A DNA stretch of 29,257 bases from Endobugula sp047619205 (GCA_047619205.1 JBLHJR010000033.1:1-29257); one strand, 5' to 3'. Shown: positions 7,158 to 14,925, counted from the first letter of the stretch. Numbers and translations are program-made. The notes: generated from the letters alone by a model not told the origin.

Positions 7158-7887
7158 GATATTCTCGTTAGCAAAAAAGGTAAAAAACGGACTGTTAGAA
7201 CAATGGCAATTATCGCTATTAGTTGTCTTGTTCATGCCTTTGTTATTGCGGTTAGGCTTTTGGCAGTTAGAGCGTGCCGAGGAAAAACAGCAGTTATTGT
7301 CAGTGTACCAACAACAGCGAAAGTTGCCAGCACGAAAGCTTGAGATTGTAGAGGCATCACAGCAGTTAAGCGATTACCAATCGCATATTATCAGCGGACA
7401 ATACGACCGCGAACATTACTGGCTGTTAGATAACAAACCCCGAGGCGGCAAGGTTGGCTATGAGGTGGTCATGCCGTTGTGGACAGGGCAGCAATGGATT
7501 TTGGTAAACCGTGGTTGGGTAGCAGCGCCAAGACTTAGGGAGCAGTTACCGATTATTGCGACGCCCATAGAACCCATCGTAATCCAAGGCTATTTTTATT
7601 CATCTTCAAAAAATGCACTGCTGACGCATAGCGAAAGTGATCTAGCCCAAGCATGGCCTAAACGTGTATTACAGATCGATATAAACACTGTAGAAAAAGC
7701 GCTAAGTAATGAATTTTTCCCTACGATACTGCGTATAGAAGCGGATAGCCCTGGCGCATTGGTTACCGAATGGCCAGTGATAAATACCTTGCCTGAAAAA
7801 CACCAAGCTTATGCCGTACAATGGTTTGCTATGGCGATAGCGTTAATTTTTTTATATGTTTGGGCCTTGTTGAAAAAGCATAGTTAA
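7156..7887 (+). CDS. surf1: SURF1 family cytochrome oxidase biogenesis protein
   Basis: Surf1 proteins bind heme A and help its insertion into subunit I. From the Met at 7156 the product is 243 aa, the usual length. It has an N-terminal helix ending in the family motif LGFWQLERAEEK, a periplasmic domain with GQYD, YWLLDNKPRGGKVGYEV and ILVNRGWV, and a C-terminal helix (about 217-237, from YAVQWFAMA). Alternative starts are Met at 7141 or 7051; none has a clear ribosome site. The 7156 start is favoured because it begins just before the hydrophobic segment. The start overlaps the divergent DUF2909-like start by two bases, so each promoter must lie inside the other gene. Confidence 0.93.
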   Translation: MIFSLAKKVKNGLLEQWQLSLLVVLFMPLLLRLGFWQLERAEEKQQLLSVYQQQRKLPARKLEIVEASQQLSDYQSHIISGQYDREHYWLLDNKPRGGKVGYEVVMPLWTGQQWILVNRGWVAAPRLREQLPIIATPIEPIVIQGYFYSSSKNALLTHSESDLAQAWPKRVLQIDINTVEKALSNEFFPTILRIEADSPGALVTEWPVINTLPEKHQAYAVQWFAMAIALIFLYVWALLKKHS

Positions 7888-7938
7888 AAAAGAAAATAAG
7901 CCTCAGTAAGGAAAGGCAGGCAAAAAAAGAGAATAGAA

Positions 7939-8592
7939 ATGAGTAACGAAGCTGTGGTCAATGAAAGAAAAGATGAAAAAGAAATGAAAAAAATAGTAAA
8001 AAGAAACCGTTTTTTTGCTGTGATGATTATTTTGATCGTTGTCGCGCCAATGGGCATTGCTTATGTCATGTATCAAACTGGTTGGGGCGTTTCAGCAGGA
8101 ACAACCAATAAAGGTACGTTACTTAGTCCTCCGGTAGCACTTAATGAGCTCAGTTTAGTAAAAAACACATCGCTATTAGCTGAGTTGTTTGTGGACAAAA
8201 AAAGTGTCAAGAGATGGCGTTTGTTAGTGCCTGTATCAGCAGGTTGCTCAGAGGTTTGCCAAAAAAACTTATATACAACACGACAGGTACATATACGTTT
8301 AGCAGAAAAATCCTATCGCCTTGAGCGTGTTTTACTTGCCCTCGATACATTACCGCTTAATCTGCAAACGCTGCTGCTGCAGAAACACCCTAACACTTTA
8401 CTGGCTAACTCAACCCATGAAAATTTTAAGCAGTGGATTTCAGCAGCAGCCAATAGTAGTGATAATGCAGAAGATTATTATTATTTAGTCGATCAAGGCG
8501 GTCTTGTAATGATGCAGTATGACGTGTCGCATACAGGGCAGGATTTACTGGATGATGTTAAAAAACTATTAAAATTTACTTACGATAAATAA
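7939..8592 (+). CDS. membrane-anchored CxxxC thioredoxin-like protein of the cox cluster
   Basis: A 217-aa protein with a charged cytoplasmic N-terminus, one membrane helix (about 24-42) and a periplasmic domain. The domain contains Cys103 and Cys107 in PVSAGCSEVCQKNLY, with His118 after it. CxxxC followed by conserved helical residues is the metal site pattern of Sco-type copper chaperones, though the rest of the sequence is only loosely Sco-like. Such proteins occur between surf1 and ctaA in gammaproteobacterial cox clusters; none has an assigned function that I know. I infer copper or redox work in CuA assembly. GAGAA lies upstream of the Met at 7939; a Met at 7984 is an alternative start. 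The next gene starts 6 bp after its stop. Confidence 0.85.
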   Translation: MSNEAVVNERKDEKEMKKIVKRNRFFAVMIILIVVAPMGIAYVMYQTGWGVSAGTTNKGTLLSPPVALNELSLVKNTSLLAELFVDKKSVKRWRLLVPVSAGCSEVCQKNLYTTRQVHIRLAEKSYRLERVLLALDTLPLNLQTLLLQKHPNTLLANSTHENFKQWISAAANSSDNAEDYYYLVDQGGLVMMQYDVSHTGQDLLDDVKKLLKFTYDK

Positions 8593-8598
8593 ATCATC

Positions 8599-9651
8599 AT
8601 GCTATTTAGATCAGAAAAAATCGATAACACCTTGTTTCGCCTAACTATCGCTGCATTTATATTGACTATTTTTGTTGTTGTCTTAGGTGCATTCACGCGT
8701 TTAGTCGATGCGGGTTTAGGCTGTCCTGACTGGCCTGGCTGTTATGGCCACTTACTCTGGCCAGACGAAGCCCACGAAATTATAAAAGCCCAGCAAGCTT
8801 TTCCCCATGCGCCGGTTGAAACGGATAAAACATGGCCTGAAATGGTGCATCGTTATTTTGCTGGTTTGTTGGGTTTGTTTATTTTAGCTATCGCTGTAAT
8901 AGCCATTAAGCGCTCGACCGAAACCCTTACAGATTTAGGTAAAAGAATCCCGCTTAAATTACCCATATTCCTACTGGCGCTGGTCATTCTGCAGGCGACC
9001 TTTGGTATGTGGACGGTGACTCTTAAGCTATGGCCAAAAATCGTGACGGCCCATTTAATGGGGGGGTTTGCGACCTTGTCATTATTGTGGCTGCTAGGAC
9101 AACGTTTAGGCGGACAACACTGGCATTTATCGACTGCGGCGCTACTGCGGTTACAAAAATTAACACCCTTGCTACTGATTTCACTAGTGGTCGTTATTAT
9201 ACAAATCATGCTAGGTGGATGGGTGAGCGCTAACTATGCCGCCTTGGCGTGCCCTGATGTGCCGCAATGCTTTGGTCAGTGGTTACCGCCAATGGATATC
9301 GTCACCGGCTTTGCCGTATTCCAAGATATAGGCCCTAACTATTTGGGCGGGCAATTGGATAACTTCAGTCGTATAGCGATTCACGTTGTTCATCGGGGAG
9401 GTGCTGTGGTCGTTTGCGTTACCCTTCTAATAACAGGGATATTGTTGTGGAGAATAGGTTCAACGTTTATTAAGCAATGGGTGATTGCGCTTTGGTTGGT
9501 GTTGCTCCTACAAATTAGCTTAGGCGTAAGCAATATAGTCTTTGCGCTACCACTAAGTGTAGCGGTAGCGCATAATGCGGTAGGCGCATTATTATTGCTG
9601 GTGATGGTTTCGATCTGTTACCGCGCGTTCTGTGTTAAGCCACTAGTGTAA
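8599..9651 (+). CDS. ctaA: heme A synthase (CtaA/Cox15)
   Basis: Heme A synthase oxidises the C8 methyl of heme O to a formyl group. The 350-aa protein has about eight membrane helices in two pseudo-repeats. Conserved histidines are His84 (in WPEMVHRYFAG, with Glu81), His152 (TAHLMGG), His262 and His265 (IHVVHRGG) and His325 (AHNAVGA). Paired cysteines in the extracytoplasmic loops occur twice, Cys42/Cys48 (GCPDWPGC) and Cys218/Cys224 (CPDVPQC), as in many proteobacterial enzymes. It starts 6 bp after the preceding stop without a strong ribosome site, suggesting translational coupling, and runs into ctaB with an 8-bp gap. Its substrate is supplied by CtaB, its immediate neighbour. Confidence 0.96.
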   Translation: MLFRSEKIDNTLFRLTIAAFILTIFVVVLGAFTRLVDAGLGCPDWPGCYGHLLWPDEAHEIIKAQQAFPHAPVETDKTWPEMVHRYFAGLLGLFILAIAVIAIKRSTETLTDLGKRIPLKLPIFLLALVILQATFGMWTVTLKLWPKIVTAHLMGGFATLSLLWLLGQRLGGQHWHLSTAALLRLQKLTPLLLISLVVVIIQIMLGGWVSANYAALACPDVPQCFGQWLPPMDIVTGFAVFQDIGPNYLGGQLDNFSRIAIHVVHRGGAVVVCVTLLITGILLWRIGSTFIKQWVIALWLVLLLQISLGVSNIVFALPLSVAVAHNAVGALLLLVMVSICYRAFCVKPLV

Positions 9652-9659
9652 GAACAATA

Positions 9660-10577
9660 ATGACAGAGAAGGTTATGAGTACACCACAAGAAACATTCGC
9701 TAACCCACGCCCCTTATGGCGCGACTATTTAGAATTGTGCAAGCCAAAAGTAGTAGCCTTGATGTTGCTAACGTCATTGATTGGAATGCTGTTAGCCGTT
9801 CCCGGCATGGTGCCTATTGAAATTTTATTTTGGGGCAATTTAGGCATCGCGTTATGTGCGGGTAGTGCCGCAGCGATTAATCATCTAGTTGATCGCCAAA
9901 TTGATCAGAAAATGCAGCGCACGCTTAATCGTCCGCTAGCGAAAGGTCGTGTAGCGCCAATGAATGCGGCGCTGTTTGCCTTTGTGATTGGTGTGTTGGG
10001 CATGGTGGTTTTATTGGTGTTTGTGAATGCGTTAACTGCGTGGCTAACCTTAGCCTCATTGGTGGGTTATGCCTTGATTTATACCATGTTCCTAAAACGC
10101 GCAACGCCACAGAATATTGTTATTGGTGGTCTAGCCGGTGCAGCACCGCCATTATTGGGATGGGTGGCAGTGACGAATAGTATCGATGGTCATGGCTTGC
10201 TATTAGTGCTTATTATTTTTGCATGGACCCCACCACATTTTTGGGCATTGGCTGTGCATCGTAAAGATGATTATGCAAAGGCAGATATCCCGATGTTGCC
10301 GGTTACGCATGGTGAACATTACACCAAGCTACATATTGTTTTATACACTATTTTGATGATTCTGGTTACGCTCTTGCCTTACATCACTGGCATGTTTCAT
10401 TGGTTGTATCTTGCGGGAGCTTTATCCTTAGGTGCGGGTTTTCTTTATTGGAGTTTAGTGATGTTATTTAATAAACATCCTAATGCGCCGATGGAGACGT
10501 TTAAGTATTCGATTACTTATTTGATGGCATTATTTGGGGTAATGCTATTGGATCATTATCTATTGCCATGGGCTTGA
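9660..10577 (+). CDS. ctaB: protoheme IX farnesyltransferase (heme O synthase)
   Basis: CtaB (Cox10) transfers a farnesyl group to protoheme to make heme O, the precursor for CtaA. The protein is a UbiA-superfamily polytopic enzyme with about nine helices. The prenyl-diphosphate binding motif is Asn74-xxx-Asp78-xxx-Asp82 (NHLVDRQIDQK), and the second aspartate-rich loop is DDYAKADIPML (203-213), preceded by WTPPHFWALA. At 305 aa it has normal length. The first ATG is 8 bp after ctaA; a second in-frame Met at 9675 has GAGAAGG close upstream, so the true start may be 9675. It is the last clearly functional gene of the oxidase block. Confidence 0.97.
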   Translation: MTEKVMSTPQETFANPRPLWRDYLELCKPKVVALMLLTSLIGMLLAVPGMVPIEILFWGNLGIALCAGSAAAINHLVDRQIDQKMQRTLNRPLAKGRVAPMNAALFAFVIGVLGMVVLLVFVNALTAWLTLASLVGYALIYTMFLKRATPQNIVIGGLAGAAPPLLGWVAVTNSIDGHGLLLVLIIFAWTPPHFWALAVHRKDDYAKADIPMLPVTHGEHYTKLHIVLYTILMILVTLLPYITGMFHWLYLAGALSLGAGFLYWSLVMLFNKHPNAPMETFKYSITYLMALFGVMLLDHYLLPWA

Positions 10578-10653
10578 AGCTAAAAACGACAATTGAATCA
10601 CGAAAATTTACACGCCAACAGTAGACACTCCGAAGCGAGTTGAAAATTAGCTT

Positions 10654-11100
10654 ATGAATGAGCAACAAAAAGGCATTAAAAAAACCGTATTAATCATCGT
10701 TGCTATTATGGCAACATTTTTAGTTTTGTTTTTTAATAAAATAACTACGCCACGTTACCTATCCGATATAGAATTAAAAGTTAATGGCTTGGTCCTCATT
10801 GATGAAATAAAAAGAGTGAGGGCAAGTGGAACGATTTCTGATACGCAGTGGATGTTAATAGTTAATAACGAACAAGATAAGCAGTTGCTTGAAGGTTTGC
10901 GTCAAAGCTTAAAGGGTGGAGTAGGTAAAAAAATTATATTGGTGGATCAAGCGACAGTTGAGTTAAATACTGAAATTAACACCACTAAAAAAATCATCCC
11001 TATTCTAAAACCTTCGGGTGAATATCTAGGCTATTTAACTTCGCCCTATGATAAAAAAAAATTAATAGTCACGCTGTCCTCTGTTGTAACGCACCGTTAA
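10654..11100 (+). CDS. Sco-like protein lacking the copper-binding cysteines
   Basis: A 148-aa protein at the position where gammaproteobacterial cox clusters usually carry a Sco1/SenC copper chaperone. It keeps a Sco-like front (membrane helix about 10-27, then ITTPRYLSDIELKVNGLVLI) and a Sco-like tail (ILKPSGEYLGYLTSPYDKKKL, residues 117-137). It contains no cysteine at all, so the CxxxC copper site is absent, and it is shorter than typical Sco proteins of about 190-220 aa. The reading frame is intact and protein-like, so it is not simply a decayed gene. I infer a diverged Sco-family or thioredoxin-fold protein with a non-metal role. The assignment rests on position and partial similarity seen by eye. 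It lies 76 bp after ctaB and has only a weak ribosome site. Confidence 0.7.
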   Translation: MNEQQKGIKKTVLIIVAIMATFLVLFFNKITTPRYLSDIELKVNGLVLIDEIKRVRASGTISDTQWMLIVNNEQDKQLLEGLRQSLKGGVGKKIILVDQATVELNTEINTTKKIIPILKPSGEYLGYLTSPYDKKKLIVTLSSVVTHR

Positions 11101-11165
11101 GTCGCGAGTTATAAGTATTGAGTAATTCTCTTTTTCGGTTCTGCGTTTTTCCTTACCTACGCCCA

Positions 11166-11960
11166 TTATAGTTTCTGTCTTAGCCCACTGCCTAATAAAC
11201 TCATAATAAATAAGATACTAGCGCAAACGACAATAGAAGGTCCTGCTGGTGTATCCCAAAAGAATGAACTTGCTAGTCCACCACCTACTGATAAACAGCC
11301 GATAACCCCAGACCAGCACACCATTTTTTCTGGTGAAGATGAAAAATAGCGTGCGCCTGCGGCAGGAATGATCAATAGTGCAGTAATTAATAATATCCCG
11401 ACAACTTTTATCGCGACAGCAATAGTTAAGGCTAATAACACGAGCAATAATAAGCGCATTTTCTTAACGGGAATACCTTCCACAAGTGCCAATGGTTCAT
11501 TCACTATCATGGATAATAAGGGTTGCCAGTAGCGCCAGACGAGCAGACTAACAATAAGCGCTAAGGCATAAATAATAATGACATCATTTATTGTGGTGGA
11601 TAATAAATCGCCGAGTAGATATGCCGTAAGGTCCAAGCGACCGGTATCAAACACACTAACTAACACTAAGCCTAGCGCTAAGGTCGAGTGGGATAAAATA
11701 CCTAACAGGGTATCGGTTGGTAGCTGTCCTTGGCTTTGCCAAAACACCAGTAATAGTGCGATGAACAAACTACTGACAATAATGGCTAGTTGAATATTCA
11801 CTGTCAGCAATAAGCCAAATGCTACACCTAATAGTGATGCATGGGCTAGGGTATCACCAAAATACGCTAGGCGCTGCCAAACGATAAAAGAGCCTAGGGG
11901 TGCTGCAATGATGGCAACACCTAAACCCGCGGCTAAGGCTAATAGAATAAAATCAGTCAT
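11166..11960 (-). CDS. znuB: zinc ABC transporter permease ZnuB
   Basis: This is the membrane channel of the high-affinity zinc importer. Read from the Met at 11960 (MTDFILLALAAG) it has 264 aa and about eight hydrophobic helices, the normal size for the ABC-3 permease family. Family signatures are GDTLAHASLLGVAFG (about 35-49) and the later stretch KVVGILLITALLIIPAA. The open frame continues 48 codons further upstream through znuC, but that part is the antisense-like overlap and not family sequence. The start overlaps the znuC stop by 8 bp, implying translational coupling. It is the last gene of zur-znuC-znuB and faces the Sco-like gene tail to tail. Confidence 0.95.
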   Translation of the reverse strand: MTDFILLALAAGLGVAIIAAPLGSFIVWQRLAYFGDTLAHASLLGVAFGLLLTVNIQLAIIVSSLFIALLLVFWQSQGQLPTDTLLGILSHSTLALGLVLVSVFDTGRLDLTAYLLGDLLSTTINDVIIIYALALIVSLLVWRYWQPLLSMIVNEPLALVEGIPVKKMRLLLLVLLALTIAVAIKVVGILLITALLIIPAAGARYFSSSPEKMVCWSGVIGCLSVGGGLASSFFWDTPAGPSIVVCASILFIMSLLGSGLRQKL

Positions 11961-12786
11961 GATGTTGTTCGCCTTCCGTGTGGTCATGCTTGCAAGTGGT
12001 GTTGGCTGCATCGAGTATGCAACCGTGAACATCGTGGTCATGATCGTGATGATGAGTATAAATAGCGACGTTGGCTTCGGTGCTATTATCAGTGCTATGG
12101 CCAAACATATCTAAGTAGGCGGGATGGTTTGATACGCTATCCGGGTGACCGTGACAGCAGACGTGCTGATTTAAGCAGATGACGTGATCCGTTGCAGCCA
12201 TCACTATATGTAAGTCGTGAGATACCATTAAGACACCGCACTGTAATTCATCTCGCAGCTGGGAAATTAGTTGGTAGAGTTTGCTTTGCCCAACGACATC
12301 AACCCCCTGTACGGGTTCATCAAGGACTAATAGTTGTGGCTTGCGCAATATCGCACGGGACAATAATACTCGTTGAATTTCACCCCCTGATAAATCATGC
12401 AGCGAGGCATTTTTTAATTCGAGTGTCTGGGTTTTTTCTAAGGCGCTACCAATGCTAAGTAAATTATCCTTATTGGATGATGAAAAGCTTAACGATAAAA
12501 AGCGTTCAACCGATAGCGGTAATTGCGTGTTCAGGTGTAATTTCTGGGGCATGTAGCCAATAATCAACTCTTTTGCACGAGTGACTTTCCCTTGGCTAGG
12601 TTGGCGTAAGCCTAATAATATATTTAGCAAGCTAGTTTTGCCTGCCCCGTTAGGGCCGATAATGGTGACAATTTCGTTGCTGCTAACGGACAGGCTCACA
12701 TCGCTTAATAATGTCCTCTGTTTATCTTGAAGGTAAATGTTGGTAGCAGTTAACAACGGTGTGCTGAGTGGTATTGATGCTGGCAT
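11953..12786 (-). CDS. znuC: zinc ABC transporter ATPase ZnuC with histidine-rich tail
   Basis: ZnuC powers zinc import through ZnuB. The 277-aa protein has Walker A at 44-52 (GPNGAGKTS), the ABC signature LSGGE at 132-136, Walker B LLVLDEP at 152-158 and the switch His190 in VSHDLH. After the nucleotide-binding domain, residues from about 216 to the end form an extension rich in His, Asp and Cys, with clusters HHHDHDHD near 245-252 and KHDHTEGEQHHD at the end. Such tails occur in some ZnuC proteins and probably bind or sense zinc. It starts 5 bp after zur stops and overlaps znuB by 8 bp, so the three form one operon. Confidence 0.96.
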   Translation of the reverse strand: MPASIPLSTPLLTATNIYLQDKQRTLLSDVSLSVSSNEIVTIIGPNGAGKTSLLNILLGLRQPSQGKVTRAKELIIGYMPQKLHLNTQLPLSVERFLSLSFSSSNKDNLLSIGSALEKTQTLELKNASLHDLSGGEIQRVLLSRAILRKPQLLVLDEPVQGVDVVGQSKLYQLISQLRDELQCGVLMVSHDLHIVMAATDHVICLNQHVCCHGHPDSVSNHPAYLDMFGHSTDNSTEANVAIYTHHHDHDHDVHGCILDAANTTCKHDHTEGEQHHD

Positions 12787-12791
12787 GACAA

Positions 12792-13289
12792 CTATTTACT
12801 CGGTGAAGTTTTACTTGATGTTGGCTCGGTGGAGCGGCATTCACTGCAAATACCTAATACCTCTAACCATTGTTGCTGGATACTAAACCCCTTGTCTATT
12901 CCCAGTTGCTCAATGTGTTGGCTGAGAGAGGGTTGATTACATTCGCTTGCAGTTTGGCACTGCGTACAGATTAAAAAATAACTGGGATGCTTGGTGGCTG
13001 GCGAGGGGCAGCCAATATAGGCGTTCAACGAATTAATACGATGGATGATGCCAATGCCTAATAAAAATTCCAGTGCTCGGTAAACCGTGGGTGGTGCAAT
13101 GCGACGCTCAGAAGCTGCAGCCATCAGGTCAATCAAGTCATAAGCACGTAAAGGTTTATGATTTTGCCAAATTAAGGTCAATACTTGCTCGCGTAAGGGA
13201 GTTAGCTTTACTTTGGCGGCCATACAGATGGCTTGTGCATTCTTCAGTGCATCATTAATACAATGTTGATGGTTATGGCAGGTATTCAT
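12792..13289 (-). CDS. zur: zinc uptake regulator Zur (Fur family)
   Basis: Zur represses zinc uptake genes when zinc is bound. The 165-aa protein has an N-terminal winged-helix domain (LTPLREQVLTLIW at 29-41 and PPTVYRALEFL at 66-76) and a C-terminal dimerisation domain. The structural zinc site is Cys108/Cys111 (CTQC) with Cys148/Cys151 (CSEC). Residues His83, Cys94, His101 and Glu116 fall at spacings that match the regulatory site of E. coli Zur. His and Cys near the N-terminus (CHNHQHC) are extra. It is first in zur-znuC-znuB, transcribed away from znuA across a 194-bp gap with a perfect Zur palindrome, so it probably represses itself. Confidence 0.95.
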   Translation of the reverse strand: MNTCHNHQHCINDALKNAQAICMAAKVKLTPLREQVLTLIWQNHKPLRAYDLIDLMAAASERRIAPPTVYRALEFLLGIGIIHRINSLNAYIGCPSPATKHPSYFLICTQCQTASECNQPSLSQHIEQLGIDKGFSIQQQWLEVLGICSECRSTEPTSSKTSPSK

Positions 13290-13401
13290 TATCGTCCCGG
13301 AAAACTTAAATAGTGGAGAGAAAGCCGTGTGCTGCTTCTAGAGATAGGATGTAAATTATGCCTCTAGTATTTGATAGGCGTTAATGCATGCGCCCCATTT
13401 T

Positions 13402-13416
13402 TGTTATATTATAACA
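13402..13416. promoter_or_regulatory. Zur operator in the zur/znuA divergent region
   Basis: TGTTATA-T-TATAACA is a perfect 7-bp palindrome around base 13409, matching the core of the gammaproteobacterial Zur box (GTTATAnTATAAC). It lies 67 bp before the znuA start and 112 bp before the zur start. From this position one dimer site, or a pair of dimers on it, could repress both divergent transcripts. I see only this one copy in the window. Confidence 0.9.
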
Positions 13417-13483
13417 CTTCTATTTTTTGTTCGTCCTGTTTATCCAATGATCCCTCGATTGTTACCAAGGTAAAGTAAGTCTT

Positions 13484-14428
13484 ATGAAGTATCACCACCT
13501 CCCGTATATAATCGCCGCCGTGCTAGTGACTGTCACAGCATTAACTTATGCCGACAATCAGCCAAGGGTATTAGCCAGTATTCGCCCTTTGGCCCTCCTA
13601 GCAGAACAAATTGTGGGTGAGCGTGGTCATGTCGAAGTGCTATTGCCTAGTGATGCATCTGCACATCACTACGCATTGAAAATTTCTGATCGGCAGCGCT
13701 TGTTAGCGGCAGATACGGTGTTATGGATTGGTGAGGAGCTTGAGGGTTTTTTGGCTAAGCCTATTGCGCAACGGCAGGCTGGTGTCATTACCTCCATGCA
13801 CTTAGAAGGTATCGAATGGCCAGACACTTCAGGCAGAAAAGGCAGCAGAGAGGCCCACGGTAGTCATCATCATGGTGATCGGGATCCCCATATTTGGTTG
13901 AACCCACTCAATAATATCCCTATTGTTAATGCTTTGTTGAAAGAGTTGATTCAGCAGGCACCTGCTAATGCTTCATATTACCAAGCTAGGGCGCAGCGAC
14001 TTAAGCTTGCGTTGCAGCAATTAGATCAAGTGATTCTTGAAAAAATGCAGCCCTTACAGAAAGTTTCGTTCATTGTGGCTCACCCAGCTTACGATCATTT
14101 TGTTAATCGCTATGGTTTACAACAGTTGGATTATATTGCCCTAACACCTGAGCGGCATGCGGGAGCAAAGCACCTTTATCAGCTGCGGCAGGAAAATATT
14201 GCTCGATGTGTGTTTAGTGATTATGGCTTTCCGAATAAAAAAGCGTCACAGCTAGCCAGTGATCTTAATATCCCCTTGCTCAGCCTCAATCCGCTTGGTG
14301 TACCGGTGGTAGCCATGAAGAGTGATGAGCCTAGCGAGGGAAAGGGCGCTAAAAATATTAATACTTTACTTGCACTTATCGAGCAACTGGCTGAAGGCTT
14401 TGAGCGTTGCTTATCTGCGAAAAAATAA
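13484..14428 (+). CDS. znuA: periplasmic zinc-binding protein ZnuA
   Basis: ZnuA captures zinc in the periplasm and delivers it to ZnuB. The 314-aa protein has a signal peptide ending near Ala23 (TYA-DN). Probable zinc ligands are His61 (in ASAHHYALKISD), His136 (RDPHIWLNP) and His200 (VAHPAYDHF), as in cluster A-I binding proteins. Between the first two is a short histidine-rich loop (AHGSHHHGDRDPH, about 124-136), the flexible acquisition loop typical of zinc-specific members. It is shorter than many such loops. The gene is transcribed divergently from zur-znuCB, with the Zur operator upstream. Its last 53 bp overlap the 3' end of a minus-strand gene. The ribosome site is weak. Confidence 0.95.
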   Translation: MKYHHLPYIIAAVLVTVTALTYADNQPRVLASIRPLALLAEQIVGERGHVEVLLPSDASAHHYALKISDRQRLLAADTVLWIGEELEGFLAKPIAQRQAGVITSMHLEGIEWPDTSGRKGSREAHGSHHHGDRDPHIWLNPLNNIPIVNALLKELIQQAPANASYYQARAQRLKLALQQLDQVILEKMQPLQKVSFIVAHPAYDHFVNRYGLQQLDYIALTPERHAGAKHLYQLRQENIARCVFSDYGFPNKKASQLASDLNIPLLSLNPLGVPVVAMKSDEPSEGKGAKNINTLLALIEQLAEGFERCLSAKK

Positions 14429-14672
14429 TGGCTGGCATTAAGAGTCCACGATTTTGCAGATATAACCGCTGATCTTCGTCTAACTCGTTGGTAAAGTAGT
14501 TATATGAATCATATATATTACTGTCGGGTGAAGTGCAGCTGAAGCGAAGTAAGTTGATGATGTCCTTGGGATCGGACAGCTTGTGTCGAACGCCCGTTTT
14601 TTGCCTGACTACCGTAGCTAATTGCTGTAAACGATAAATGCCTGATGGTGATAAAACTAATGGTGAGTTCAT
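14376..14672 (-). CDS. small hypothetical protein, convergent with znuA
   Basis: A 98-aa soluble protein without membrane segments. It starts MNSPLVLSPSGIYRLQQLATVV and has a basic-acidic mixed helical composition with TNELDEDQRLYLQNRGLLMP near residues 61-80. The sequence looks protein-like up to about residue 82; the tail overlaps the 3' end of znuA by 53 bp. ACAGG lies just upstream of the ATG. I vaguely recall similar short proteins in other gammaproteobacteria but cannot name a family, and no cysteine or histidine cluster suggests a zinc role. It may be a genuine conserved gene or, less likely, a chance frame. Confidence 0.6.
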   Translation of the reverse strand: MNSPLVLSPSGIYRLQQLATVVRQKTGVRHKLSDPKDIINLLRFSCTSPDSNIYDSYNYFTNELDEDQRLYLQNRGLLMPAIIFSQISNAQSLQPVAR

Positions 14673-14817
14673 ACCTGTCCCAAATCCTATTCAAAGAATG
14701 CCAATTACAACTCAAAGTGTAGACTTAAATTGAAAAAGTGGAAAAATTAACTGAGCCGATGTTACAAGAGATGACAGGGATGTAGCGGAGAGTGACGCAG
14801 ATTAATGTGGAAGGGCT

Positions 14818-14919
14818 AAAAAAGCCCGCACTGTTTCAATCAAAAAGGGAGGAGAGAAATAAAGTCAGTGCGGGTATAAAGGATATCTTAACTTAACCAA
14901 TTAGCTGCTAACTAATATG
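14818..14919 (-). ncRNA. candidate small RNA with CU-rich terminator loop
   Basis: Read on the minus strand, a promoter (see next entry) predicts transcription from about 14919. The transcript ends in a perfect 9-bp stem, CCCGCACTG (14874-14866) with CAGTGCGGG (14833-14825), followed by C and six T (14824-14818), an intrinsic terminator. The loop of 32 nt is CU-rich and includes TCTCTCCTCCCTTTTT, complementary to Shine-Dalgarno sequences. Length is about 102 nt and no credible peptide is encoded. An exposed anti-ribosome-site loop is characteristic of trans-acting Hfq-type regulators. On the plus strand the same region is GGA-rich, so a Csr-type reading is possible, but it has no terminator in that direction. 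This is my inference from sequence only. Confidence 0.5.
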
Positions 14920-14925
14920 TTACCT

